Positions 14,089-22,606 of a DNA stretch of 40,734 nt are shown piece by piece. Location of the stretch: NCBI GenBank assembly GCA_017940565.1, contig JAGAYH010000022.1:1-40734 (forward strand). Reading direction: 5' to 3'. The notes below the pieces were generated by a model, which was not told the DNA's origin, searched no databases, and was given only the letters and a program-made list of their open reading frames with translations. The stretch comes from Bacteroidaceae bacterium. Its GTDB lineage: Bacteria; Bacteroidota; Bacteroidia; Bacteroidales; Bacteroidaceae. The position numbers were made by a program, and so were the translations under genes. Numbering within the stretch: the stretch's first letter is position 1; the number at the start of each line of letters is the position of its first letter.

Positions 14089-16554
14089 TTATGTTGGAAT
14101 TATAGTATATGTTTTTCCGGCTTTTACCTTCAGGTCATATTCATACACCTTTTTAATATTAGGTTTCGGCAGTTCCTTGAGTTCCCGCGACAATTCGGGC
14201 TGTTTCACCATAGCCGGCTCGAGCAGGGGGTTGGGGCAGTCGCCTTGTGCTGGTTTCAGTCCTTTGAGCGGCACATAGGAGCGGAGACGGATGACGCCGT
14301 CGAGCGTGGCCTGCAGTTTGGCCTTCACCAGTCGCCCGTTTGCCCACTTCATGCCGATAATGCCGCCGCCACGTGTGCGAAGCCCCTTCACTTCGCCCGC
14401 TTGCCACGCCGAAGGAAGGGCTGGCAACAGATGGACGGCGCCGTCGTGGCTCTGCACCAACATTTCGGCAACGCCGGCGGTGTAGCCAAAGTTTCCGTCG
14501 ATTTGGAACGGCGGATGCGCATCGAAGAGATTGGGATAGGTACGTCCGTTGGGGTGCTCTTTGTACTTGCTGTCGTCTGGCAAGAGGTTGAGCATGTTGC
14601 TGATAATTTTGAAAGCATGGTCGCCGTCGAGCATGCGGGCCCAGAAATTAATCTTCCAACCCAGGCTCCAGCCCGTGGCCATGTCGCCCCTTTGTTGCAG
14701 CGTGGTGGCTGCGGCAGTGAAGAGTTCGGGGTGCCGGTAAGGCGACACTTGGTTCGAAGGATACAATCCGTAGAGGTGAGAGATATGCCGGTGCTGGTCT
14801 CTGGGGTCATCGGCGTCCTGCTGCCATTCCTGCAACTGTCCATAGCGTCCCACGCGCATCGGAGGCAGTTTGGCGACGGTTTCGGCCAGCCGTTGTTCAT
14901 AAGCAGCGTCCGGATGAAGCAGGTGAGTTGCCTTGTGTGTCGCCGTCAGCACATCAAACACAATTTGATTGTCCATCGTAGCGCCCGCTGTCAATGGTGT
15001 GCCTGTACCGCGCGGGCCGTGTTCGGGCGACACCGTAGGCACCGTGACCAGGTAACCTGTACGCGGGTCTGTCTGCAGGTAATCGAGTAAAAAGTCGGCC
15101 GCCCCTTTCAGTGTGGGATACATTTCCGCGAGGAAATTCCGGTCGCCTGTAAAGAGATAGTGCTGCCATATGTGTGTCGACAGCCACGCGCCGCCAGTGG
15201 GGAACATACCGGGTCCGGGGATATCCACGGGGCCGGCTATGCGCCACAAATCGGTGTTATGATGAGCCACCCAGCCGCCGCAGCCGTACAGTGTGCGAGC
15301 CGTCAAGGCGCCCGTCGTGCCCAGATCCTTCACCATAGCGAAGAGCGGCATTTGCGTCTCGCCCAGATTGGTCACGTCAGACGGCCAATAGTTCATTTCC
15401 GTATTGATATTGATGGTATACTTGCTGTCCCACGGCGCATTCAGCCGGTCATTCCACTTTCCCTGCAGTGTGGCAGGCTGTCCGCCGGGTTGTGACGCCG
15501 AGATGAGCAGGTAGCGGCCGAACTGGAACATCAGTGCCACGAGATCAAGGTCACCGGGATTCTTTTCAAAGGCAGCCACACGCCTGTCGGTCTCCAAACC
15601 AGAGTTTGCCGACTTCGGCAACACGAGCGAAACGCGGTTGAATTGGTCCTGGTATTTCTTCAGGTGAGCCTTCAGCAACTGCTTGTAGCTTTTGCCATGC
15701 AGCGAGGCCAACGTCTCCTTGTTCTTCTTGGCTGCATCGCCACTGACATCATGATAATTCACGAAATTGGTGGCGGCCACGACATAGAGCGTTGCCGTGG
15801 TGGCATCGCTGACGTGAAGCGACTCAAACTCGGTTTTCACGTTGCCGTCGGTCTCGACCAGCACTTTGCAATCGGCCTTCAGTCCTGCCGGAATGCCTTC
15901 TTGCTCAACTCCGTCGACGGTGGCCGAGAGCAGGTTCACCTGTCCGTTTCCACCCCTTGCTGTCGTCGCGACAATCTTCGAATGCAACTGACTGTTGAAG
16001 CCTACATCGAACGTCAGAGCGCCTTTCTTACCGGCTTTCAGTTGCACGACGATGACGTTGTCGGCCAGCGAGGCAAACACCGTGCGCTCATAGCGTACGC
16101 CATTATAATTATAAGAGGTCGTGGCAAGGGCTTTGCCAAGGTCCAGCTCGCGCCGATAGTCGCTCACATCCTTGTGGCCCAGCTCCAACGTCAGATTACC
16201 CAACGGCAGGTAACGCATGCCGTGAGGGCCAACGACGAAGTATTTGCCCGCCGTGTTGTGGGCAAACATTTCGTGACCGGCAAAGACGCTGTCACGTATC
16301 TCTTTCAGGTGAGCCAGAGCCGTTGCAGAGTTGTTGTGGTACGGTCCGCCCGACCAGAAGGTTTCTTCATTCAGTTGTATGACTTCGTGCCCGGTTCCAC
16401 CATAGACCATAGCGGCCAGATGGCTGTTTCCGACAGGCAAGGCTTCCAGCCAAGTCCGGGCCGGTCGGCTGTACCAAAGCTTGCTTTCTTGAGCCCACGA
16501 CAGACATACAGCCATTGTCAGGCCCAGAAACAAAAAGAATTGTCTCATTTTCAT
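14089..16554 (-). CDS. Exported glycoside hydrolase family 95 (alpha-L-fucosidase type)
   Basis: This 821-residue enzyme has a signal peptide (residues 1-21, ending SWA-Q), an N-terminal beta-sandwich beginning LWYSRPARTWLEALPVGN, a central (alpha/alpha)6 barrel and a C-terminal beta domain. GH95 catalytic residues by comparison with the family: N382 and N384 in ININTEMNYW, E511 in VSPEHG as the general acid, and D686 in IDGNFGYTAG. GH95 enzymes are inverting 1,2-alpha-L-fucosidases or alpha-L-galactosidases acting on mucin, milk or plant glycans. The start overlaps the upstream gene's stop by 4 bp (ATGA), so they are translationally coupled. No SusC/SusD pair adjoins it. Confidence 0.92.
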   Translation of the reverse strand: MKMRQFFLFLGLTMAVCLSWAQESKLWYSRPARTWLEALPVGNSHLAAMVYGGTGHEVIQLNEETFWSGGPYHNNSATALAHLKEIRDSVFAGHEMFAHNTAGKYFVVGPHGMRYLPLGNLTLELGHKDVSDYRRELDLGKALATTSYNYNGVRYERTVFASLADNVIVVQLKAGKKGALTFDVGFNSQLHSKIVATTARGGNGQVNLLSATVDGVEQEGIPAGLKADCKVLVETDGNVKTEFESLHVSDATTATLYVVAATNFVNYHDVSGDAAKKNKETLASLHGKSYKQLLKAHLKKYQDQFNRVSLVLPKSANSGLETDRRVAAFEKNPGDLDLVALMFQFGRYLLISASQPGGQPATLQGKWNDRLNAPWDSKYTININTEMNYWPSDVTNLGETQMPLFAMVKDLGTTGALTARTLYGCGGWVAHHNTDLWRIAGPVDIPGPGMFPTGGAWLSTHIWQHYLFTGDRNFLAEMYPTLKGAADFLLDYLQTDPRTGYLVTVPTVSPEHGPRGTGTPLTAGATMDNQIVFDVLTATHKATHLLHPDAAYEQRLAETVAKLPPMRVGRYGQLQEWQQDADDPRDQHRHISHLYGLYPSNQVSPYRHPELFTAAATTLQQRGDMATGWSLGWKINFWARMLDGDHAFKIISNMLNLLPDDSKYKEHPNGRTYPNLFDAHPPFQIDGNFGYTAGVAEMLVQSHDGAVHLLPALPSAWQAGEVKGLRTRGGGIIGMKWANGRLVKAKLQATLDGVIRLRSYVPLKGLKPAQGDCPNPLLEPAMVKQPELSRELKELPKPNIKKVYEYDLKVKAGKTYTIIPT

Positions 16555-18644
16555 TCTTTGATTTTATTATTATTATTATGTGTCAGTTCCCAATATGATG
16601 TGTTCATCTGCATCATGGCCAGTGTTCCCGTTATCCAACTCTGTATCCAGCCGGTCAGTGTACTGAGGTTGCCCCAGCCGGCATCGGAGTTGGAGGCCCA
16701 CCAGTTCCAGTCGCGGTAGTTGAAAGCACGGTACCACGCGCCGTCCACGTCGCGGCAGTCGGTGCTGTTGGCTTGGATGCGCACCAGAAAGTTTGCCAGA
16801 TTTTCCGCCATGCCTATTACGTCAGGGTCGCCTGTGGCCCGGGCGGCTTCGTTGAGTCCGAAGATGGCGAAGTTGGATGTATAGAGCATATCGGCCACGG
16901 GGTCGCCGTTCTTAAATATGAGCGGAGCCTCGCCACGCCCATATTGTGCGTTGCTCTTGGGGCCGCCGAAGTCGCCTTTTGACGGGTCGCCCAGTTCTTC
17001 ACGGATAGCGCCGCATGCCACTTGATTTACTTTCAGGTCAGCCAGGATGCGATAGAGCCACCCGCGGTGTTCTGCCGTCGGTGCTACGCGATAGAGCCAT
17101 GCCAGTGGCAGCACCATGCGTGCCCGCTCCTGTTGTATGCCATTGGTCCAGCGCCAGCCGGCGGGATAGGCTTTCATGGTTTGCGCTATGCCTTTTTCGC
17201 TCAAGGTAAGAAATTCTTCCTCGCCCGTCTGGGAGTAGAGCCAGAGATAGACGGCCCACATCCAGCTCTCGTAGTGTGGATGAGGATTGACCAGATGGCG
17301 TTCCTGATAGAAACTGCGCCCGTTCTTTTGAATATCGCGCTCTTCAAGCCGTGCTCCGCGGAATCCGTCGCGACTGGTGGTTTGGAAATTGGCGTCGATG
17401 GCGTCACGCAGTTTTTTGTTCCACCGCTTTTCGTTCATCAGATGGGCGGCCAACAGGGCACCCAACAGGAATCGGGCGTTGTCGTCGCCGTAATAGACGT
17501 CTTTGGTAAATCCTGGAAATCCCCATGAGATGAGTCCGTAGGAGGGGCTCAGCGTGTCGCTGCGCGGACCGGTTGTGGCTTGGGCCAGGGCGTAGTCTAT
17601 GAGTCGCGAGGCCACGCGGTCGTATTCCTTTTGTCCGAGCACTTTGGCCGCCAGGGCGAATGCCATGGCCGATTCGCCGTGTACGTCGGTGCGCAGCCAA
17701 TAGCGGTAGGCCTGTTTGCCATCGGCGTCGATGGCGGAGCCGTGTCCTTCGAGCACGCCGGCGCTACCGTCGCCGACAGGGGCATCGGCGGGTACGGCAG
17801 GACCGAGAGGGGGCTCGGTGCTCTGGTATTTGTCGAGATAGGCTGCTTTCCATGAGGGGTGTACAAGGAAATGGCCGCTGTAGAACCATTCAATGCCCTT
17901 CCTGACGGCATGCAGGCGGGCGGTGTCGGGCAGTGGCTCGTCTTTGCTGTAGGCCGGGCGTACGCGGCTGGGCCATGAATGGAACACGGTCTCGTGCCCT
18001 GTCAGTTGCGTGAGCATAGCTTCCCAGAACGTCTGCCACCTGTCTTCGGGCATGAGACGGAGTTTGGAGAAATCGCTCAGACAGGCTGTCGAGACGAAGA
18101 TGTTTTCCACCGGATGGTCCACCAGGGAATACACTCGCGTGTCGGTAAGCCCGAACACGGCGTCGTCGAAGCCCACCACGCGGGCCAACACCAGCAGCGG
18201 GCGCACGGTGTCGGCCTCAATGAAGCGGGCCCGGTTCACTGTAAGCAAGTCCATGGGCTTCAGACTGCCCATCGGCTCTTTCACCACAACGCGCTCCACT
18301 GTGGCTTCCCTCAGACGGGGCAGCGTGTCTGACAGGGCGGTGAAGTCGGCAAAGACGCGGAGACGTTTTTCCCGGATTAGGGAAATGTCCTGGTCTGTCA
18401 ATATCCGTGGCTGCCGCTGCCCGTCTGCCAGCAAGAGCACCGATGCCCCTTTGGGTGCCCGCGAGAGCACCTGCCTCACATTGCTGCCGCGCTTGAGGCG
18501 GAAGCCTTCACGCTCCAGCAGCGAAGCGAGGTCGTTGTCGTCTGCTGCCACGCACCACAGGGTGCGCTGTTTCTGTCGGGCCGGAGCATTGGTCGTGTAT
18601 GTCAGTGTGACCAGGATACCAAGAAGTAAAAAGAGTTGTTTCAT
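16551..18644 (-). CDS. Exported predicted six-hairpin glycosidase-like protein, family unassigned
   Basis: This 697-residue protein has a signal peptide (MKQLFLLLGILVTLTYTTNA). Residues of about 25-230 look like an alpha/beta domain reminiscent of ThuA/class I amidotransferase-like folds (for example GASVLLLADGQ and VVGFDDAVFGLTD). The rest has repeated aromatic helical hairpins (YRYWLRTDVHGESAMAFALAAKV, HPHYESWMWAVYLWLYSQ, WYRAFNYRDWNWWASNSDAGW) typical of an (alpha/alpha)6 barrel as in many glycosidases and polysaccharide lyases. I cannot place it in a numbered family. It is the first gene of the operon with GH95 and malY, which suggests it acts on the same fucosylated glycan. The start at 18644 was chosen because upstream in-frame codons run into the promoter at 18703-18710. 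Confidence 0.68.
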   Translation of the reverse strand: MKQLFLLLGILVTLTYTTNAPARQKQRTLWCVAADDNDLASLLEREGFRLKRGSNVRQVLSRAPKGASVLLLADGQRQPRILTDQDISLIREKRLRVFADFTALSDTLPRLREATVERVVVKEPMGSLKPMDLLTVNRARFIEADTVRPLLVLARVVGFDDAVFGLTDTRVYSLVDHPVENIFVSTACLSDFSKLRLMPEDRWQTFWEAMLTQLTGHETVFHSWPSRVRPAYSKDEPLPDTARLHAVRKGIEWFYSGHFLVHPSWKAAYLDKYQSTEPPLGPAVPADAPVGDGSAGVLEGHGSAIDADGKQAYRYWLRTDVHGESAMAFALAAKVLGQKEYDRVASRLIDYALAQATTGPRSDTLSPSYGLISWGFPGFTKDVYYGDDNARFLLGALLAAHLMNEKRWNKKLRDAIDANFQTTSRDGFRGARLEERDIQKNGRSFYQERHLVNPHPHYESWMWAVYLWLYSQTGEEEFLTLSEKGIAQTMKAYPAGWRWTNGIQQERARMVLPLAWLYRVAPTAEHRGWLYRILADLKVNQVACGAIREELGDPSKGDFGGPKSNAQYGRGEAPLIFKNGDPVADMLYTSNFAIFGLNEAARATGDPDVIGMAENLANFLVRIQANSTDCRDVDGAWYRAFNYRDWNWWASNSDAGWGNLSTLTGWIQSWITGTLAMMQMNTSYWELTHNNNNKIKE

Positions 18645-18702
18645 CCGTATGTTTTTTTTATTGCTACCGATTGCTATGTCTGACACGCGGGCATCGGTCA
18701 CA

Positions 18703-18710
18703 CAAAGTTA
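18703..18710 (-). promoter_or_regulatory. -7 promoter box for the GH95 operon
   Basis: TAACTTTG on the minus strand fits TAnnTTTG and lies 58 bp upstream of the chosen start at 18644. Confidence 0.5.
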
Positions 18711-18743
18711 CAATTTTCTGAACGGACGAGCCAGAAAAAATAC

Positions 18744-18821
18744 GTAAAAGACCGTTCGTCGGAACGAAAACGGAGTTGTTCCGGCCTAAATCGGATTTAG
18801 TGATGTCGAAAACGGAGTTAG
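18744..18821. repeat. 21-bp phased palindromic-site array (element D)
   Basis: Clear sites are at 18765-18779 (CGAAAACGGAGTTGT), 18786-18800 (CTAAATCGGATTTAG) and 18807-18821 (CGAAAACGGAGTTAG), with a degenerate one at 18744-18758. Every step is 21 bp with 6-bp spacers. The array lies between two divergent promoters, upstream of both the GH95 operon and the FAD oxidoreductase gene. Confidence 0.82.
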
Positions 18822-18864
18822 TGTTTTCATGCTTGGGATAAATCGGAAGAAAATCCCGGAAAAA

Positions 18865-18896
18865 TTTGTCCGGAAAGAAGATTTGGCTTAGATTTG
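18865..18896 (+). promoter_or_regulatory. Promoter for the FAD oxidoreductase gene
   Basis: A -33 TTTG at 18865-18868 and a -7 TAGATTTG at 18889-18896 are separated by 20 bp. The box position rules out an ATG at 18894 and supports the start at 18939. Confidence 0.6.
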
Positions 18897-18938
18897 CGGT
18901 CAAAAGGAAACAACAGAGTAGAATTTAGAAACAGAATT

Positions 18939-20507
18939 ATGATTATGCGAAGACTGATTACCTCTATGCTTCTGCTGGCCTTGGTGGTCACGGGCGCTGT
19001 GGCCGGGACGGCCCGTCAGGTGGACATCTGCATCTATGGCGGCACGTCGTCGGGCGTGATGGCGGCCTACACGGCCTGCAAGGCCGGCAAGACCGTGCTG
19101 CTCGTGGAGCCGACCGACCGCATCGGCGGACTGACCACGGGCGGGCTGGGAATGACCGACGTGGGAAATCCCTACATCATGAAGGGCTACACGCGTGGAT
19201 TTTATGAAAGTATCGGCAAGTACTACGGCACGGCTGACATGCACTTCACCTTCGAACCGAAGGTGGCGCTGATGCTGTTCCAACGCTATGTGGACGAGGC
19301 CGGTATAGACATACTCTACAATCACCGGCTGCACAAGGTGAAGAAGAAGGGCAACCGTATCGCAGGCATCGTGGTGGAGAACTCGACAAAGCCCCGGCGG
19401 AAGACCGATGTCAGGATCGAGGCCCGTGTCTTCCTGGACTGCAGTTACGAGGGCGACCTGATGGCCAAGGCCGGGGTGAGCTACACCACCGGACGCGAGG
19501 ACAACAGCCAGTATGGCGAGACGTGGAACGGGGCGCACATCTCTAAATACCACCAGTTTCCCGACGGCGTTGACCCCTATGTGAAACGGGGCGACCCCAA
19601 GAGCGGGCTACTCTATGGCATTCTGCCGGGAAGTCCCAAACAGACGGGCGAGGGCAACAAGGACATCCAGTCATATAACTTCCGTATCACGCTGACCAAC
19701 GACCCGGCCAATATGATTCCCATAACCATGCCCGAAAACTATGACCCGGCCCGCTATGAACTGCTCATAAGGCAGATAGAAAAACAGCCGTTTCTGGAGA
19801 AAGGACTGGACGATATCTTTGCCTGGAGCCTGATGCCGAACCATAAGACCGACATCAACAACCGCGGCGGCTTCTCTACCGATATGATAGGCGGCAGTTG
19901 GGATTACCCCGATGCCGACTACAAGCGGCGGGCCGAGATAGTGAAAGCCCACCTGGACTATACCAAGGGCCTGCTCTATTTTGTGGGGCACGACCCGCGC
20001 ATGCCGGAACACATCAGACGGGAAATACACCAGTGGGGTTATCCGAAAGACGAGTTTCTGACCAGCGACCACTTCACGCCCCAGCTCTACATACGCGAGA
20101 GCCGTCGCATGCTGGGCCGCTACGTCATGACCCAGGCCAACTGCGAGAGTCGGACGGACGTGGACGACGCCGTGGCCTGGGGTGCCTATAACATGGATTC
20201 GCACAACTGCGGGCGCTATGTGGTCAACGGCATGGTAAAGAACGAAGGCGACGTTCAAATCAGAATACCGAAACCCTACAAAGTGTCCTACCGTGCCATT
20301 ACGCCGAAGGAGACGGAGTGCAGCAATCTGATTGTGCCTGTCTGTCTGTCGGCTTCGCACATTGCCTACGGCTCCATACGCATGGAACCTGTCTTCATGG
20401 TCTTGGGACAGAGTGCCGCACTGGCAGCGTGCCAAGCCATAGACCGCCATGAAAACGTGGTGCAACGGGTGAATGCCGGCGAGGTTTACAACCAAATGGA
20501 CCAATAA
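18939..20507 (+). CDS. Exported FAD-dependent oxidoreductase (FAD_oxidored family)
   Basis: This protein of about 522 residues has a signal peptide (MIMRRLITS to AVAG) and, straight after it, a Rossmann FAD-binding motif in the form VDICIYGGTSSGVMAAY, followed by the conserved DRIGGLTTGGLGMTD. It matches the FAD-dependent oxidoreductase family often annotated as xanthan lyase-like in gut Bacteroidetes. Such exported proteins often sit with glycosidases, and this one is divergent from the GH95 operon across a shared control region. The substrate is unknown. The start at 18939 (or 18945) is preferred to the upstream in-frame ATG at 18894, which lies in the promoter. A strong hairpin follows. 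Confidence 0.85.
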   Translation: MIMRRLITSMLLLALVVTGAVAGTARQVDICIYGGTSSGVMAAYTACKAGKTVLLVEPTDRIGGLTTGGLGMTDVGNPYIMKGYTRGFYESIGKYYGTADMHFTFEPKVALMLFQRYVDEAGIDILYNHRLHKVKKKGNRIAGIVVENSTKPRRKTDVRIEARVFLDCSYEGDLMAKAGVSYTTGREDNSQYGETWNGAHISKYHQFPDGVDPYVKRGDPKSGLLYGILPGSPKQTGEGNKDIQSYNFRITLTNDPANMIPITMPENYDPARYELLIRQIEKQPFLEKGLDDIFAWSLMPNHKTDINNRGGFSTDMIGGSWDYPDADYKRRAEIVKAHLDYTKGLLYFVGHDPRMPEHIRREIHQWGYPKDEFLTSDHFTPQLYIRESRRMLGRYVMTQANCESRTDVDDAVAWGAYNMDSHNCGRYVVNGMVKNEGDVQIRIPKPYKVSYRAITPKETECSNLIVPVCLSASHIAYGSIRMEPVFMVLGQSAALAACQAIDRHENVVQRVNAGEVYNQMDQ

Positions 20508-20529
20508 GAATTTGTATGTATAATAAAAC

Positions 20530-20563
20530 AAGCGGGCGGCCCCGATGATTGGGCCGCCCGCTT
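20530..20563. terminator. Bidirectional rho-independent terminator
   Basis: A 13-bp GC-rich stem (AAGCGGGCGGCCC with GGGCCGCCCGCTT) has an 8-nt loop, with T-runs on both strands. It sits between the convergent FAD oxidoreductase and TrpB2 genes and can serve both. Confidence 0.85.
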
Positions 20564-20584
20564 TTATGTAAAGAAAAGCCTGTG

Positions 20585-21955
20585 TTAAGGCTGCAGAGCT
20601 TTCACTTCAGTCAGATACTTCTCCAGTTCGGCATCGCTGGGAATGTAGTCTGTCAGGTCGTTGGCCAGGTAGCGGTCGTAAGCGGCAAGGTCGATGAGCC
20701 CGTGTCCGCTGAGATTGAAGAGGAGCACTTGCTTCTTGCCTTCCACCTTGCACTTCAGGGCCTCGCGAACGGTGGCGGCAATGGCGTGGCAGCTTTCGGG
20801 AGCGGGGATGATACCTTCGCTCTTGGCAAAAAGGATACCGGCCTTGAAAGTTTCGGTCTGATCGATATCGACACCCTTGAGGAAACCGTCCTTGAGCAAC
20901 TGGCTCAGAATGACACCGGCACCATGGTAGCGCAGACCGCCGGCATGGATACTGGCAGGCTGGAACTTGTGGCCGAGGGTGAACATGGGCAGCAACGGGG
21001 TGTAGCCCGTTTCATCACCGAAGTCGTATTCGAACTTTCCGCGCGTCAGCTTGGGACAGCTGGCCGGCTCGGCGGCAATGAACTCGGTGTTTTTGCCGTC
21101 GAGAATGTTGTGGCGCATGAAGGGGTAGGCAATACCGCTGAAGTTAGAGCCTCCACCGAAACAAGCAATCACCTTGTCGGGGTATTCGCCGGCTATGGCC
21201 ATCTGTTTCTCGGCCTCCAGACCTATGACCGTCTGGTGCAGGCTCACGTGATTGAGCACGGAGCCGAGAGTGTACTTACAATTGGGTGTCTGCATGGCCA
21301 ACTCGATGGCTTCGCTGATGGCCGTGCCGAGCGAACCGTTGTTGCCCGGGTCAACAGTCAGGATGTCCTTGCCCGCACGGGTGGACATGGACGGGCTGGG
21401 GGTAACCTGTCCGCCGAAGACACGCATCATGGAACGGCGGTAGGGCTTCTGCTCATAACTGATTTTTACCATATAGACGGCAGCGTCGATGCCGAATTGG
21501 CTGCAGGCGTATGATAAGGCCGTGCCCCACTGTCCGGCACCCGTTTCGGTGGTGATGTTGGTCACGCCTTCTTCTTTACAATAATACACCTGAGGCAAGG
21601 CACTGTTGAGCTTGTGACTGCCTACAGGGCTTACGCTTTCGTTCTTGAAATAGATGTGAGCGGGCGTGTCGAGCGCCTTCTCCAAACCGTAAGCACGCAC
21701 CAGTGGTGTGCAGCGCCAAGTCTTATAACCCTCGCGTACAGGTTCTGGTATGTCTATCCAAGAATCGGTCTGGTTCAGTTCTTGGTCAGAACATGCCTTG
21801 CAAAAAATGGGATACAGGTCCTCCGACTTGAGGGGTTGCTTAGTGCCCGGATGCAGGAACGGCAGAGGCTTGTTAGGCATGTCGGCCTGAATGTTGTACC
21901 ACTGTGTGGGAATCTCGCTTTCCGGCAGGAGATACTTTTTGATTTTGTCGCTCAT
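20585..21955 (-). CDS. trpB: Tryptophan synthase beta chain, TrpB2 type
   Basis: This 456-residue fold-type II PLP enzyme makes tryptophan from indole and serine. The PLP lysine is K115 in VGSHKLNSA, and the phosphate-binding glycine loop is GGGSNFSG. The N-terminal extension (LPESEIPTQWYNIQADMP) and overall length mark it as the TrpB2 subgroup, which usually acts without the TrpA subunit and may salvage free indole. No other trp gene is close, in line with a stand-alone TrpB2. It has its own -7 box and shares the terminator at 20530-20563 with the convergent gene. Confidence 0.93.
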   Translation of the reverse strand: MSDKIKKYLLPESEIPTQWYNIQADMPNKPLPFLHPGTKQPLKSEDLYPIFCKACSDQELNQTDSWIDIPEPVREGYKTWRCTPLVRAYGLEKALDTPAHIYFKNESVSPVGSHKLNSALPQVYYCKEEGVTNITTETGAGQWGTALSYACSQFGIDAAVYMVKISYEQKPYRRSMMRVFGGQVTPSPSMSTRAGKDILTVDPGNNGSLGTAISEAIELAMQTPNCKYTLGSVLNHVSLHQTVIGLEAEKQMAIAGEYPDKVIACFGGGSNFSGIAYPFMRHNILDGKNTEFIAAEPASCPKLTRGKFEYDFGDETGYTPLLPMFTLGHKFQPASIHAGGLRYHGAGVILSQLLKDGFLKGVDIDQTETFKAGILFAKSEGIIPAPESCHAIAATVREALKCKVEGKKQVLLFNLSGHGLIDLAAYDRYLANDLTDYIPSDAELEKYLTEVKALQP

Positions 21956-21989
21956 ACGTTTAATGTTTATAATAACAACATAACGGGCG

Positions 21990-21997
21990 CAAAGTTA
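21990..21997 (-). promoter_or_regulatory. -7 promoter box for trpB2
   Basis: TAACTTTG on the minus strand fits TAnnTTTG and is 34 bp upstream of the ATG at 21955. Confidence 0.5.
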
Positions 21998-22200
21998 CAT
22001 CTTTTCTTGACGTTTTGTTGGCTTTGGGTCTAAAATCTTTACAAAACGGCAAAAAATTCACATTTTTTATTGCATTGCGGAACTAAATGTCTCCTGCAGT
22101 TTTAATATTGCTCGTTATTCTTCGACTTACTGAAAGTTATCGGCTGTTTTTCTTGGCCGTGTGAGAGAAAAATCGGAAATTTGCAATGAAAGTATTTATT

Positions 22201-22602
22201 ATGGCACACAAAGAACCTGATTACATCGGAAAGATTAAGATTGAAACGGCCGAGCGCATCTATCAGCAAGTGATGGAAGAATTGGCCGTGAAGAAACGCT
22301 ACACTGATCCTGGCCTGAAGGCATCGCAGCTGGTCAAGGAACTGAAGACAAATCCACAGTCGCTCTCAGCCGTGATGCAACGTTATATGGGAGGAAAGTT
22401 TAATGAAGTGGTCAACCGCTTCCGCGTGAAACGTGCTGCGCACATGCTTGTTAAAAAGCAATACAGCGATGTGGCTTGCGGAGACATCGGCATGATGTGC
22501 GGATTCTCTACCCGTCAGAGTTACTATATGGCCTTCAAACGCGAAATGGGAATGTCTCCAGCTAATTACCGTAAGGAAAAACAAATTAAAAACAAGAAAT
22601 AA
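22201..22602 (+). CDS. Small AraC-type helix-turn-helix regulator
   Basis: This protein of 133 residues (138 if translation starts at ATG 22186) carries little more than an AraC/XylS DNA-binding domain. It has two HTH motifs, around LKASQLVKELKTNPQSLSAVM and CGDIGMMCGFSTRQSYYMAFK, and the family ending MGMSPANYRK. No ligand-binding domain is present, so it may depend on a partner or act constitutively. It lies 4 bp upstream of the dipeptidyl-peptidase III gene and is probably co-transcribed with it. A weak -7-like GAAATTTG at 22176-22183 would favour the start at 22201. Confidence 0.8.
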   Translation: MAHKEPDYIGKIKIETAERIYQQVMEELAVKKRYTDPGLKASQLVKELKTNPQSLSAVMQRYMGGKFNEVVNRFRVKRAAHMLVKKQYSDVACGDIGMMCGFSTRQSYYMAFKREMGMSPANYRKEKQIKNKK

Positions 22603-22606
22603 TCGT

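Noticed and set aside
22000-22185. Possible regulatory content between trpB2 and the AraC-type gene
   Set aside because: Apart from the trpB2 -7 box, only AT-rich sequence and a single weak array-like site (CTAAATGTCTCCTGC) were seen; nothing firm enough to report.
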